NCBI RefSeq assembly: GCF_037975245.1
Contig: NC_092568.1
Location: 21,912,501-21,976,500 of the forward strand
DNA length: 64,000 nt
From: Apostichopus japonicus
Taxonomy: Eukaryota > Echinodermata > Holothuroidea > Aspidochirotida > Stichopodidae
Direction: 5' to 3'
Shown in pieces: positions 1 to 11,843 of this stretch (positions are counted from its first letter, which is position 1; every line of letters starts with the position of its first letter). The position numbers and the translations under genes are program-made. The notes below the pieces were generated by a model. That model made no database searches, was not told the DNA's origin, and saw only the letters and a list, made by a program, of their open reading frames with translations.

Positions 1-294
1 AGCTGGTCTTTTCCATCAAATAAACGAGAAGTTCGATTGACGGACTTTATCCATACACCAAGGACTTTTGTTCCTCCTTCGATCATCGGCTAACTTACAA
101 CTGGTTCTGAAATCAACCAAGAGTTTTCATAATCATATTTGTATCATAACCTTCGTTAGTTGCTGGGCCCAAGTAAAATACTCACACCTTATGCCCAGTA
201 ACACTAGGTTTCTATAGGGTTTCCACTTCAGCTTCATTTAAATTAACGGACAATAATAGGCTAAGTAAACGTACAAGAAGCTATCAATATCATC
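1..294 (+). promoter_or_regulatory. 5' flank and probable 5' UTR of TMED10
   Basis: This is non-coding sequence directly upstream of the TMED10 start codon. An in-frame TAA at 262-264 precedes the ATG at 295 with no other in-frame ATG between them, which supports that start. I see no convincing TATA box, and the transcription start cannot be placed from sequence alone. Confidence 0.4.
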
Positions 295-3200
295 ATGAAT
301 ATCTTCATTTTAGTATGGGCATTAGTGCTCCTGTTTATCAGTGAGATATCTGCTCTGTCCTTCATGTTACCACAAAATACTCGCAAGTGCCTTATGGAAG
401 AAATACACAAAGACGTCTTGGTTACTGGTGAATATAAATTGTCTCCAGCACCTGGGCATAAAACATCATTGAAGGTGAGTTAATATAAGCATTTTAAACG
501 GAGGTGTTGTTCTGATGAAGGTTTAACAGTTGGTACCATTTCGGTTCTTTTTTTGGGGGGGGCATTGATGGCTTGCAAACAACATGTTAAGAAGCAATTC
601 AGCTAAAAAGTAACATAACCTGCTTTCAGCCTTATTAAAACCCTCTTCATCGTAGGTCTGATATTGTAGGCCCATAGAAAAACCTGGCAAATCATGAAAC
701 AAGGAAATGTTGGGTATCATAACTTCGTAAGGTGGCTGTCCTACTTAAATACATGACAACAAGATTACCATGGTGAAAAGCTAACTGTGCCTAATGTGAA
801 CTTGAAACTTGTGTGGAGAACCTACAGACTTACTACAGTGATGAATTTACCATTGTTAGTTACTGTAGGCCAAAGTTATAGCCAAGGCTACAGTCTTGAT
901 ATAGATGTAAATCATTGTGACAGTGGCATTTATGTATAAACCGAATTCCAGTCATATTTTAACTATTTTAACATTTTATTTCCACCAGTATTATTAGATC
1001 ATGTTTTACTTGCCCATTGACATGTGAAAGCCATCAAAGAACATCAATTTTATGAGTTGTGAAATGCTGGGTAATTATTTATGTCAAAAGACCAAAACTG
1101 TAGAGCTGAGAATATTTTCCATAAAGTGCATATCAAGCGAAATATCTCATTTTGATGTAAAGAGTGAATGGCACCTGTCCCCACAACTAATGTACAGGGC
1201 TTACACTACTCTATTGATAAACCAAGTTATTAATAAACTTTTCTGAATTGTTTCAACCCAAGAGGATATTAACCTAGTGCATCTGTCATGTCAGCTACAA
1301 GCTACAAATTTCTGTCGTCAAATTTGAAATAGAAGGAAAGCAAAGACAGTTAAGAACAGCAGTGATGTGTATTGCTTTCGAGGTGGTTTCAATTCAAATG
1401 ATTGCTTTCATTTGAAAACTTCCTAGCAAGTTGAATTGTTGTTTTTCAATATATAGTCAATTTCTATTTGTTCCCTTACACATGACAGGTTGGAGATTCT
1501 AAAGGTCACACACTTTATTCTAAAGAAGATGCCTTGGAAGGCAAATTTGCATTCACGACAGACGATAAAGAAGTAGTTGAAATTTGTTTCATTTCAAAGA
1601 TTGATCCTGGTGAGGAATTGCTATCGATAAAGCAGCTTCATTAAGCTTGCTAGCTGCTACTACTATTTATCATATGTTCCTAAACTTCCACTCACTGTTT
1701 GCTTTTTTTACTAACCTAACCTTCCAGAAGCTTGGTCCCTTTGGTAAGGTAGTGTTTAGCAGAACAGGTCGCTGGCTCACTGTTTGTGCACCTTGCAGTT
1801 TCGGGTATTCTAGTCTGCGGTGTTTTGATACTCTAAACCCCTATCTCTCTCTCTCTCTTTACTGTGCTTTCCCCCCTGATGCTATCAGGTCTTTGACAAA
1901 AAAGGCCAACTGCTGTATAATAAGGACGAAGCAGAGAAGGGTAAATTTGCCCTAACTGGTGATGCAACAGACAATTTTTATTCGATCTGTGTTGAAACAA
2001 AGGTACCATACGGTGAGTTATAGAAAGCATGTTAGTAGTATCCAACCTAGCCTGGTGCTTCTCAACTGTGATGTAGTTCTATGGTGCATGATACATGTAT
2101 GTTAGTACAAGAGCCCTACACTAGTAAACAGCAGTTCTGTTGCTTGGTCATGTAAGTGGATTCATATATAATTTCTGCTGTAGCCTACTATTTTAATTCA
2201 TTTTCCTACCTTTGTTTGTAGCTTTAATTTTACATACACTGGCCATTAGTATTAATCTTCTTTCTATTCAGATTTGATAGAAATTTTCCCTTACTAACCT
2301 ATCACATAGCTTAAATTCATGGACTCACTTTATCTGTATGTGCATCATATAACTTTGTGTTGTATTCATTCACATACTCCATTCAGCTTTCACGTGTTTC
2401 TGCTCTTAAAGTCTTTTGTCTGCTATTATACTGTGATATGATATATTAATTATACTATGTCCTCATATTCAAGCTCATCTGCCAATCACATGCTGTTTCT
2501 CGCATGAATTATTTGTTTTATCATTTTTTTCTTTATAAGTTTTCCACTTTCATTATCAAGGGTCTGCACTCCATGTTTGACCTTTTAACACTCGAGTATT
2601 TTCAAGTTATGCTACAAGTTGCATATTTTTGCCCAACAAAACTCTTTATTCTAATTAAAACATTTCACAGTTGTTGACGTAATGAAGTTACTACAGTGTG
2701 TTCATCTTAATTAGTAACTGTGTAATATACTTGTTTGCATAAGCTACCGAATCTGACCCACCGTTACATCTGCTTCAACTCAGATTTACAAAACATCATA
2801 AAAACAATGAGTGAGGTATCATGGACAACCTGGAGGGACAAATTTAGTGTTCAAATTCACAATACTATATATGATAAATTATTACCTGAATTGTACTAGT
2901 GTTTGTAGAGCAAGCAAACAACCTTACAATAAATTTAGCCCAAACAGTTTGTAAATATTGTCACATGTATTTGAGACCCACCCATGGTTGGTTAATAAGA
3001 TAAGATACAAGATATACCATCCATATAAACAATAACAGTCACATGGAGTGAATTTCAACCATTTCTCATTATCCAACATGGTATTTTTTTTACTGTAATT
3101 AATTTTGTCCGTCAATTTTACCAGTTGAGTGATTTCATTGTTTGCTTGTGTGGTTGTCATCTTGGAGGTAAAATGCCTGTAGATGACGAAAAAATTACAT

Positions 3201-6200
3201 TTAAGCTAAGGAATAGTGTAATATTTTGTGTAGGGAAAAGTTCCAGTTCATTACAGAAACCTCTGTATGATTTGGGATGATCTATAGAGAGGTATTAAAG
3301 AGCTAGCTATCGTTAGGATGAACAAGATGTAGGATGTTTGTGTGCAGTGTAGCCCTACTAAGAACTCAACCTCTTTGGAAATAGTTATGTGCACACTGTC
3401 AGGGAGGGTGAGTGGTAGTGCAGTGTAAGAAATTAATTAGTCATTTCATCAATAGTTTCTGGTATAATTATGCTTTAAGGGGATCTTACTGTTATCAATA
3501 AGTTCTAGTTTGTCTCATATTATCAAAATGTTTGTGATATTTGATTTTGTGGTGAAAAAGCTGACTTTTCAAATGTGAGAAAAGGTTAAGGATACAACAA
3601 GCATTGTTGTAATCAGGAATTTGTTCAAAGGGGATGAAAAATGCTAGGATACATGTGTAAGTGTATGTGTGGATATAGTGTGTAGTGTTTATGCCATAAA
3701 TCTCCAACAAAATTCTGAATTGTGTGGCAAAGAGGATAGTGATGGCTTAGCTGACAGGGGTTCAGTTTTTGTTTTTGTCTGCTTGTTGCTGATGGATGGA
3801 ATCTTTGAAAAAATTCTCATCATTCAACAGACATGCAGCATGCTTGATATTTCTGATATGTGTGCTTTGCCTCGTTAAAGCAAGCTTTTTACATTTCGTC
3901 AAGAGTTTTAAGAAACCAATCACCATTTCTGAAACAATTCTGAAACGTTTGCCCTGCCTTTCAATATTAGTGTTGGTCATTTGTAACATAAATTCAACTT
4001 CAATGTTTGAACAGAACTATAAATAGTTAACTTACTGATGTACATTATTATTTATTATTATTATCATTATTATGGGATTTGACCATCAAAAATGTTGTCA
4101 ATAAGAAAAGCTGCTAATTTGTGCACTATTGTGTGAAGATAAATGTTTTGCTATAGATACTCATTTCTGTATCACCATTTTGTGAAATGTCAGTTTGATG
4201 TTTTGTTTAAGTTATGAACTGTGGATATATTTGTAGTTGAGCCAAAACAGAATAATGTTGAAATTGTATGCACTGTTCTTTTAGATTTTTATAACCAAAA
4301 ATCTAGCATGTACTTTTGTTCCTAGACTTTGAAATTTCTTTTCCTAGAAATCTGTGGCTACAAATTTGCATGCTTTTCAGTAATTTATTCTTGGACATCG
4401 GTATTGCTTTGCAAACCAAACAAGTAATTTTTGAAATCTGATTAGTCTTGTTGTTTCATTAATTTCTGTAAGGGTCCTCATAATATATGCATTACATTTA
4501 TTAAATAAACAAATGTGATACATGTATGTCTGCTATAGCAGTTGCTAATCCAGTTGTTTAGCAGCAATGTTGAATGGATTATTTAAACTTTTGAGGTCAT
4601 TATCCTTAATATTTGTGGACTGCTTTAACTGACAATTCTGATTAAATGTATGGAGTGATTTGCTAACCATACTTTGTGTTATTTCCACCAGGTGTGCGAG
4701 CTGCTCCATCCAGAGAAGTGTTCTTGGATGTTAAACACGGAGTCGAAGCCAAGAGTTATGAAGATGTAAGTATTCATATGTCCGTAGATAGCCAAACATT
4801 GCAAAGTGAAAAGAGAAAAAGGAATCACAATAGAATGTTTGAAATATCCAGCAGTTGTGGGGGGGTGGGGGAAGCATGCAGGAGGGGGACCTCCACTGAT
4901 GAGAGATGGTTGTGCATGCTTATTAGTCAAGATAACTCAAATATGATAACCTCAGCAAATTGTATAACCTTTTGTGCTGTACTATGCTTTGTAAGTTTGT
5001 AGTATAAGTTATACAAAGTGCATTTTTCATCTTTCTTGCATAGAAAATGTTCTCAGAATTTTTTATTTCTGTGTACATGCAAATGGATACTGTCGTAGTG
5101 TTGCAATTAAATGAAAACATGGATACCTGTCCCCCAAAAGCAGAGTAGTATGGGTTATTATACCAAAAGGAGTTTGAAGAGAATCTGGACATTTGATTTA
5201 GGGTTCTAGTTTCAAATATGGGCAAATTGTGCAATGAAGTAATTGTGGCAAACTTTAAAACAATGAAGTTAAATAGATGAACATCGCCCGAAAGGTGGAA
5301 TTGAACCACTCTGTCGCTAGACAGCTACAGGTTTGAAGCCTGCACACCACACCAGTGAAGCTCATCCGGGCACAAGAGGTGTTGTGTTGGAAGGTATATG
5401 TACTGGTTTGGCCAATCTGTAACGAATAAAAGTGAATACAAAATTCATGTCCAACTTTTTATTGCATACTGCTCTGGTACTTTTTTATGTAAATGCAAAC
5501 CTGTTGCATATTTTTAAGCACATATTTGATATTTTCTGTGTAGCTCTCAATGTTTTTACCCTGAATATGGAGGTTTCTATATGTTTCACTTGCTAATTTG
5601 CATAAATTTACATACCACATCTATTCGTCACAGGTCGCAAAGTCAGAAAAGTTGAAACCTATGGAAATTGAGTTACGCAGACTTGAGGACCTGTCAGAAG
5701 CTATTGTCAATGATTTTGCCTACATGAAAAAGAGAGAGGAAGAAATGAGAGACACAAATGGTATGTATCATCAGTCATGAATATTCATTATGTATATCCA
5801 AGGTATCACACCATTGTAGTGTTTTGTATGAGAAGTACATCCTTAGCTCTGCTACTAATAAATCGTCTCTTTTAATCAATATATTAATGTTAGTTGTCTT
5901 CCTCTGAAACTGCCAGCCATGAGTGGTGTATTCACATTTTCATTTCTCCTCCTTTTATCCAGTATTGTTAGCTTCTTAAACTTTCACCTCCATCTCCTGC
6001 CATGACCAAAATAGTCATAATATCAGTTCTGGTATATTTGGTGCAATATATGTGAAAGTGTTCTGTGGTGTCTTGTACACGTTCTGCCATCTAGTCTGAA
6101 TTACTGTAGTAATCACTCTACTGATTGCTCAAGTGTTTCTTCTATATTTATTGCTGAAAGTAAAAGTAATCTATACAGTCATCATGGCATGTGTTTTTGT

Positions 6201-7596
6201 TGGGGAGTGTGTATTTGTATACCTTTTATTTGGTACCTTGCATGGATTCCCCATGATTGTTTCAAGAAGAAAGTATGGGTTGAACATCATACTGAGCATG
6301 TATGTTCACCTTTGTGAACACAAGAATCCAGTTAGTTTTGATAGATTTGAGCGGTCATTTAAGGTCATTTGGGGTTAAAGTCTAAATTCTTTTGATGCAT
6401 TTTTTCACGTGCTGCCATCTGGTCAGAGTTACTTCAATAAACTAATGGTATATAAGTGTCTTTTTTGTAGTTGTTTGTTTCTGAAAGTAAAAGTAATCTA
6501 TGCAGTCAGATAAATGGCATGTGCTAGTTCGTGGGCATGTCTGAGTTATCAAATTGCAGTATTTTTCAGTGTATGTGTTATGAAATCGCAATAAGTTTTA
6601 GTGTTTATTTAGTTTGCCTGTATGGGGCACCTTGGGTGATTTCCCTGATTACTCAAGAGGAACACATGGGATGAACTTTTTATTTGTTTTTACCTTTGTG
6701 AATGTAATAATCTAATTGATTTGAGTGGTCATTTGGGGTCAAGTCTAAAATCCTTTAGGGAAGGTAAGGCCACACATTAGTTGTTTGGACTACAAGCAGA
6801 TTGCCTCAGTGATTACTAGAACCCAGCTGTCTTTGATGAAGTTCAAAATTATTGAAAGAAAAACTAGTGGTAATGCTAACAATCTCGATGGATACGAGTG
6901 GTTTGGTTTTCCGCCATTTGAGGTCAAAGTCTAAATCCTTTAAATGTCAAAAGTAAAGTTGGCCAGACTTCATTTCTTCCTACTTTGCATTTAGGATCAC
7001 CTGCTGTCTCTGGTAGAAAATGTACTAGAATACTGTTTTTCTTTCGGTGGGCAGAGGAGGTGGTGGGGGGGGGGGGGGGAATCAGGTCAAATTTGACTCA
7101 AAATGAATAGAAATCAAATTTAAGAATTATGTGAAAGGCAAATAATTCTCAACAATGGGTGCTGTGAAGTTTGTGTTGAGATATTTGGTCTGCCTTTGTC
7201 AGTGTCAGGCCTTTTATTACTGTATTTCATTTCTGTGATGGTGGTAGGTCATTTGAACTGATATACCAGCTCTTTAGGCCTTAGATCCCTAACAACTTCC
7301 CAGCTCATTACTCAATCTAGGTAAAGGGAGATTGTTTGTTCCCTCTGGAGAATTGCTGAAACCCAAGATTCTCTCTCTGGCACCTCTTAGAAAAGTATTT
7401 GAGATCCCCCTGCTTCTGAACCTTTTAGATTATTCAATATTTGATCGATGTTGCTTTCTTTTTAATCTCCTCAGAGTCAACCAATTCAAGAGTTTTGTAC
7501 TTTAGCATCTTTTCAATGTGCTGTCTGCTGTGTCTGGCCACCTGGCAAGTCTTTTACCTCCGACGATACTTCAAGTCCAAGAAGCTCATTGAGTAG
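295..7596 (+). CDS. TMED10: TMED10 / p24-delta-type cargo receptor, complete gene, 5 coding exons plus one alternative exon
   Basis: TMED10-type p24 proteins cycle between ER and Golgi, packaging cargo such as GPI-anchored proteins into COPII vesicles and binding COPI. Exons are 295-474, then either 1489-1609 (2a) or 1889-2012 (2b), then 4692-4765, 5634-5760 and 7475-7596; all introns are GT-AG and phases agree. The product is 207 aa with 2a or 208 with 2b. Visible parts are a signal peptide (1 to about 20, ending ISA), a GOLD domain with Cys32 and Cys93 (2a numbering), a juxtamembrane coiled coil (about 126-167, with [20 protein letters not shown]), a transmembrane helix (about 174-195) and the tail [13 protein letters not shown]. 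The C-terminal KKLIE matches the vertebrate COPI signal, while the usual FF before it is YF. Length and family motifs fit TMED10 closely. The identification comes from remembered family sequence, not a search. Confidence 0.96.
1489..1609 (+). CDS. TMED10: TMED10 alternative exon 2a (GOLD domain)
   Basis: This is a 121-nt exon that enters in phase 0 after a CAG acceptor and leaves in phase 1 before GTGAGG. It encodes 40 residues beginning [15 protein letters not shown] and contains GKFAFTTDD and EICF. It is the copy closer to human TMED10, which has SKEDATKGKFAFTTED here. The Cys in EICF is the expected partner of Cys32 in exon 1. Confidence 0.92.
1889..2012 (+). CDS. TMED10: TMED10 alternative exon 2b (GOLD domain), duplicate of 2a
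   Basis: This is a 124-nt exon, again phase 0 in and phase 1 out, with donor GTGAGT. It encodes 41 residues beginning [20 protein letters not shown] and contains ALTGD and SICVETK. It aligns with exon 2a along its whole length: the D.KG..LY.K..A..GKFA core and the Cys are shared, while the stretch after GKFA differs strongly. The acceptor follows a long pyrimidine tract with CTCTCT repeats (1843-1875), a possible binding site for polypyrimidine-tract regulators. Splicing 2a to 2b would read GGT CTT TGA, an immediate stop. Confidence 0.88.
2013..4691 (+). other. TMED10 intron 2, no features seen
   Basis: This is a 2.7-kb AT-rich intron between exon 2b and exon 3. I found no further copy of exon 2, no RNA gene and no recognisable transposon in it. 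Short ORFs here have no family resemblance. Confidence 0.6.
5285..5371 (-). tRNA. TRNAU1: tRNA-Sec (selenocysteine, anticodon TCA)
   Basis: The minus strand carries an 87-nt sequence almost identical to vertebrate tRNA-Sec. It starts GCCCGGATGA and ends CCTTTCGGGCG; the acceptor helix and the extra arm through T arm region match the human gene as I recall it. The anticodon TCA lies at 5336-5334 in the loop of GCAGGCTTCAAACCTG. Differences cluster in the D arm, where the last stem pair appears swapped (G-C to C-G), a compensatory change that argues for a working gene, although one other D-stem pair is a T-T mismatch. tRNA-Sec uses external Pol III promoter elements: a CATATA stretch lies roughly 25-30 nt upstream, and the first TTTT lies about 25 nt downstream. 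The gene sits antisense in the TMED10 intron between exons 3 and 4. Confidence 0.95.
5761..7474 (+). repeat. TMED10 intron 4 with diverged internal duplications
   Basis: This intron holds two or three diverged copies of one segment. GAAAGTAAAAGTAATCTATnCAGTCA occurs near 6156 and again near 6484. The phrase GTCATTTGGGGT followed by AAGTCTAAA occurs near 6365 and 6730, with a third weaker copy near 6917. A poly-G run lies near 7063-7079. The intron ends with the exon 5 acceptor at 7474. Confidence 0.55.
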
Positions 7597-10234
7597 AAAA
7601 AAATCGCTAGGTGCTATAATATTCCGTTAAAAACCTTTTCTGCTTCTCACTGTTTCGTTGTATTTTTTTCTCCCCGCCCCTTAAAGAAAGAAAGTAAAGT
7701 ATTTATTCTGTCACTCCCAGAAGAATCGCTCATAGAAATCTTGGTATAAGAGGCCCTCTAAATGTTGAAAGACAAATGAAGGGTATTAATCATTGGAATT
7801 ATTGACCAGCACCCTCTGTTTTGAAAAAGAAAAACAGGATGATTTTTAATCAAAACTTATTCTTAAAAGAATGTAAGTTGTTGATTTGGCAGTGAGTTGA
7901 ATTCATTGTGGTTTCAAAATGATAATCACGTCGGTAGAAGTGGATCCTACAAGTATTATCTAGTATATTCAAATTTAACTCAAAACTGACTCAGAAAACA
8001 CAGAGTAAGAGATTAAAGAGAAGCAGTAGGAAATACTTTGTAAAAGTAATTTGTTGCACTGATATGGATCTGTTTCATTCAGGTATTTTCTGAGGTGTAG
8101 TGGTTTTAGGCATGTTTTGTGTTCAGGAAATGAGTCAATATGCATGAAAGCTAGAACCAGGGAGCTGCTACTCTCAGCTCCCTGCTAGAACTATGACAAT
8201 TGTGTACCTTTAAACTTTGTCAGTCTTCAGTGAAGTAAACAAATATGCCATGTTCAGGCTCATTTTATGCTCAGCAGCCACATAGAATCGAAAGGAATTT
8301 GACTCGAATTGCTTATATTTTGTGGCAGTCTGCATATATATTCAAATGTTTTTTCTCCCATCTTGGGATTTCTGATTCACTGCAAGTTGTATGTGCAAGA
8401 GATTACTGTAGTTTATTACACACAGGTACTGTTAATGTAGGAATATTTGCTTGGGAGGTCAGAGGTCGCCCTCTTGGGTTTATTATGGTTCTTCCCTCCT
8501 GGGCCAAAACAGTAAAGTAACAATCCTGGGATAGGTTTATTGAATTGTAACTCTGCAATACAATATGTCGGTAGACAGTAGTAATACCGACTCCATTGCT
8601 ACTCGATATGTGGAAAGGGGCTGGGGCTGGAAAGGGGCTTGGAATCGAACAAGAGCGATGGAGGTTCTCATGGGTATGTGACATGTATCTTCTTGGAGAA
8701 TAATGTTTGCAATATAGAGCAGTTTTACATTTCTGTTGTATGTTAGTATCTAGCTTTTCAAAAAAGCTTGTATGTATGTATCTATGGGTTTGCCTCTTTA
8801 TTACTTTATCATTTGCCTTGTATGTGTTGTATCCAGGATAAAGGTCCTCAGTTTTTTACCACTTCAAAGTCGGTCTGTTGTGGTTACACTTCAAATCGTT
8901 GCTCTTCCTGCCACCTTGTATTATTTCCACTGAGACATTGTCAGATTTTTTCTACGACTATGTCGTGTAAGTAACCATGAAGTTACAAACCTGCAAGCGC
9001 TTACAAATACTGCAGCACTGAGCACGCTAAAGTATTGGGGTTAATATAGATAAATATTTGAACTGTGTGTGTACTGTGGTAACTTATTCATTTAAACCAT
9101 TTACTTTATTGAGGGTTAATTTTGTCATTGTTTCTCTGGGTTTTTTGTAAGCTGCATGTGGATGTTGGAATATTGTGGGGTTCTTTAATTTTAGTCAAAG
9201 ACTTTTTTGCAATGTATTTGTTTTTTCACAAACATCTGCCTTTCTGTACAGTAGGTCAAGGAAAAAAGGTCAAAGATTCACATGTTTGCAAAATTTCATT
9301 AAATTGAGTTTAGGTTTTCTTGTGCTCAGAAGTAAAGAATTAACTGACATATGTCTACGGAGCCAAAGCATTTCTTGGATAAGAATAGCTTGGATATCAT
9401 TGAAGAGGCATGCTTTGCAGATGCACATTATAATTGATAGAAATGCATGTTTGTTCAATATATTTGTGACATAGACTTTAAGAAACAAAAACTAATGTGT
9501 GACAAAGAGAAGAATTGTCTTTTTGTATGTTTTGAGATGTAGTTTCAAATTGGAATATAATTTACATACTTTAATGTTCATTAGTATTCAGGAACTTTTT
9601 TGTTGTTGTCATGCATTTAAAAATTAATTAGAGAAAAAGTGCACTGTTTTCCATCTTTGAAAAGTAAAGTTACATTTGATGAGGGTAACTAATCCTGAAT
9701 GGAAAAGCACAATTTGTTGTCATGTTTTAAACTAGATTTGAATTTATTTGAATTGAAATTAGATATGAATACAGCAGTAATGCATTATACAATGGTATCC
9801 GCTACTGTATGTCACACAGGCAGATTGGAGCATCGATTGCTACTGCCTCATGTAATCCACCCCACAGGAGCTGGGCCTTGAAACCAGGGGTGCAATGGTT
9901 CGGAGCCGGTAAGGCAATCCGCTCCTGCTATGTGTTCATCAATAAGTCAATTTGTTTCCAGAAGTCACTAACTTTAAAGTATGTTATTCAAGGACCCTTG
10001 CTCAATGACCTGGCTAACATCTTTACAGAACTGAATTATGGTTTACAGAAGTCATTTGAATTGGAGCTCTGCGTTAGCAGTCTCTGTGTTCAGACCAAAT
10101 CTAGGGTATTTTTAGGGTCTTTGAATTCCTCTCTTGGAATTTTGTGCACCATTGAAAACAAGAAATAAATAGTTACATGAAAAAACAAAACAAACAAAAT
10201 AAAAGAGAAGATTCATGCAAATGGGATTTTGTTA

Positions 10235-10455
10235 TTCCAACGTTTATCTAGAAGGAACTTTGTAAGCGATGTTGTAATAACATGGCATGTTTTGGTTGTT
10301 CCTCCACAAAAATTAAAGTATAGATATTGATTTATGGATATTTCCAACGTTTATCTAGAAGTAACTTTGTAAGGGATGTTGTAATAACATAACATGTGTT
10401 GCTGTAATCACAAACAACTTGTTTCTTCATAAACATTAAAGTATAAATATTGATA
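10235..10455. repeat. Tandem duplication, two units of about 106-115 bp
   Basis: The phrase TTCCAACGTTTATCTAGAAG opens both units, at about 10235 and 10342. Each continues with AACTTTGTAAG, GATGTTGTAATAACAT and then ATTAAAGTATA before a TATTGAT motif. The second unit carries an insertion of roughly 10 bp. Confidence 0.8.
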
Positions 10456-11466
10456 AAAATAAATTTAAAAGTAATTTTCCTTTTGTGTGAATTTTTTACA
10501 TATTACACTTATCAGACATAAGGGGTTTTGATAAATTTGAAATAATTTTGATTGTGCCTCTTATCTCATGTCATGGTTGTAACCTATTCTGCATTAGATA
10601 TTCTCTGTAGTTCATTTTTAGTCACAATTCCTTTTCTCTTTTGATGTAATAGGTTATTGTTCAACAAAAATTTTCCATTTATTTCTGTTAAGATGAAAAC
10701 AAAAGATACTAGGACATGTATTTTGATAATTGTTTTGTCTTTTCTTATGTTTCATTGTTTTGTATTTTCCACTTTCAAATTCCACGAGATAGGTGAAATT
10801 ATAAAAAGGAAAGAACAGCCTTTCTTAATTACTGTACCAACTTTCTAAATGTTAAGACTTTTACCACACCTGGACAGATAAAGTGAAAATTGAAAGTGTA
10901 GGACTGAGTCCCTTTTAACAGCTAAGTATTTTCATATGACCTGAAAAGCAAATCTTCATCACTACTTAACCCATTTCCCAGCCCCTCCTCCACCCCACTC
11001 TCGACTTTTAGCAATTGCAGTGTGCCAAAAATTGGTTCCTTAGGATTTGGACCTGGCGAGATATTTCTGATGCCATGACAGTCATTTTCAAAAGAACTTA
11101 GAATTAGCTTGTCTATGTGGATGGAAGATGAATAAATCATTGCCTGTTTATGTGACCATGGTGAGGTGAAAAAACATCCCTAGAAGCGAGGTACATTTCC
11201 AAATGTTAACTCAGGAAAAAAAAATATGTTTCAATAACTTTTAAGGCAAAATTAGGGCCTGTTTGAAGAATTCATAACTATCTGGTGAAAGCTGCACCTG
11301 TTAGATGTTTATGTATTAACCACATTTATAGACTGTGCTGTGAACTATGGTCAAATTAGTACTGATGTCCTTGTTTAGTACTTGCCCCGAGACACTGCCC
11401 ACTTATGTTAGAAACATCAAGGACTTAACATCCACGTTCGAAGGATTTCACCTTACTGAGACCATC

Positions 11467-11472
11467 TTTATT
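11467..11472 (-). terminator. Candidate polyadenylation signal for the ankyrin-like gene
   Basis: AATAAA on the minus strand lies about 370 nt past the stop codon at 11844. It is a canonical hexamer in a suitable place, but no transcript data support it. Confidence 0.35.
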
Positions 11473-11843
11473 GCCTGTTTGACAATACTATATGTCTGAC
11501 CTCATAAAATAGGGAAACCACCTGTTTGGCATGGGGGGGAAAGGAGGTGTTAAGTTGTCAAGGGAAGGGTACAAGGGAGTAAGTAGCAAAGTGGAGGGTG
11601 TATACAGTACATATTTTGTCTGCCAGTGGTGGTTACTCCCTGATTTTGTTTCTTGTGAGGGACGGGAGGGGGGGGGGGGCTTAAATCACAGAAGTAAACT
11701 TGGTTGTGCCCACATCCAGAAAGTATTATGTGAAGATTAAGGATGCTCAAATTTTTAGGTGATAACTTTTAATGCTGTCTGTGAAGTTTTATAAGGCATC
11801 AGTTTGTGACGATGATGATTATGAAGATGCTACAGCTTTCCTG

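Larger units (their letters stand above)
7597..11843. other. Convergent intergenic region and 3' UTRs
   Basis: TMED10 (plus) and the ankyrin-like gene (minus) end towards each other across this 4.2-kb stretch. Candidate plus-strand polyadenylation signals are ATTAAA at 8012-8017 and AATAAA at 10164-10169, the latter implying a long 3' UTR; neither is certain. A two-copy tandem repeat at 10235-10455 is listed separately. Poly-G runs occur near 11534 and 11671. No coding exon is supported. Confidence 0.5.

Noticed and set aside
10922-11140. 72-codon minus-strand ORF as a possible last exon of the ankyrin-like gene
   Set aside because: The exon at 11913-11844 joins in phase and supplies a stop codon and an acidic tail, so no further coding exon is needed.
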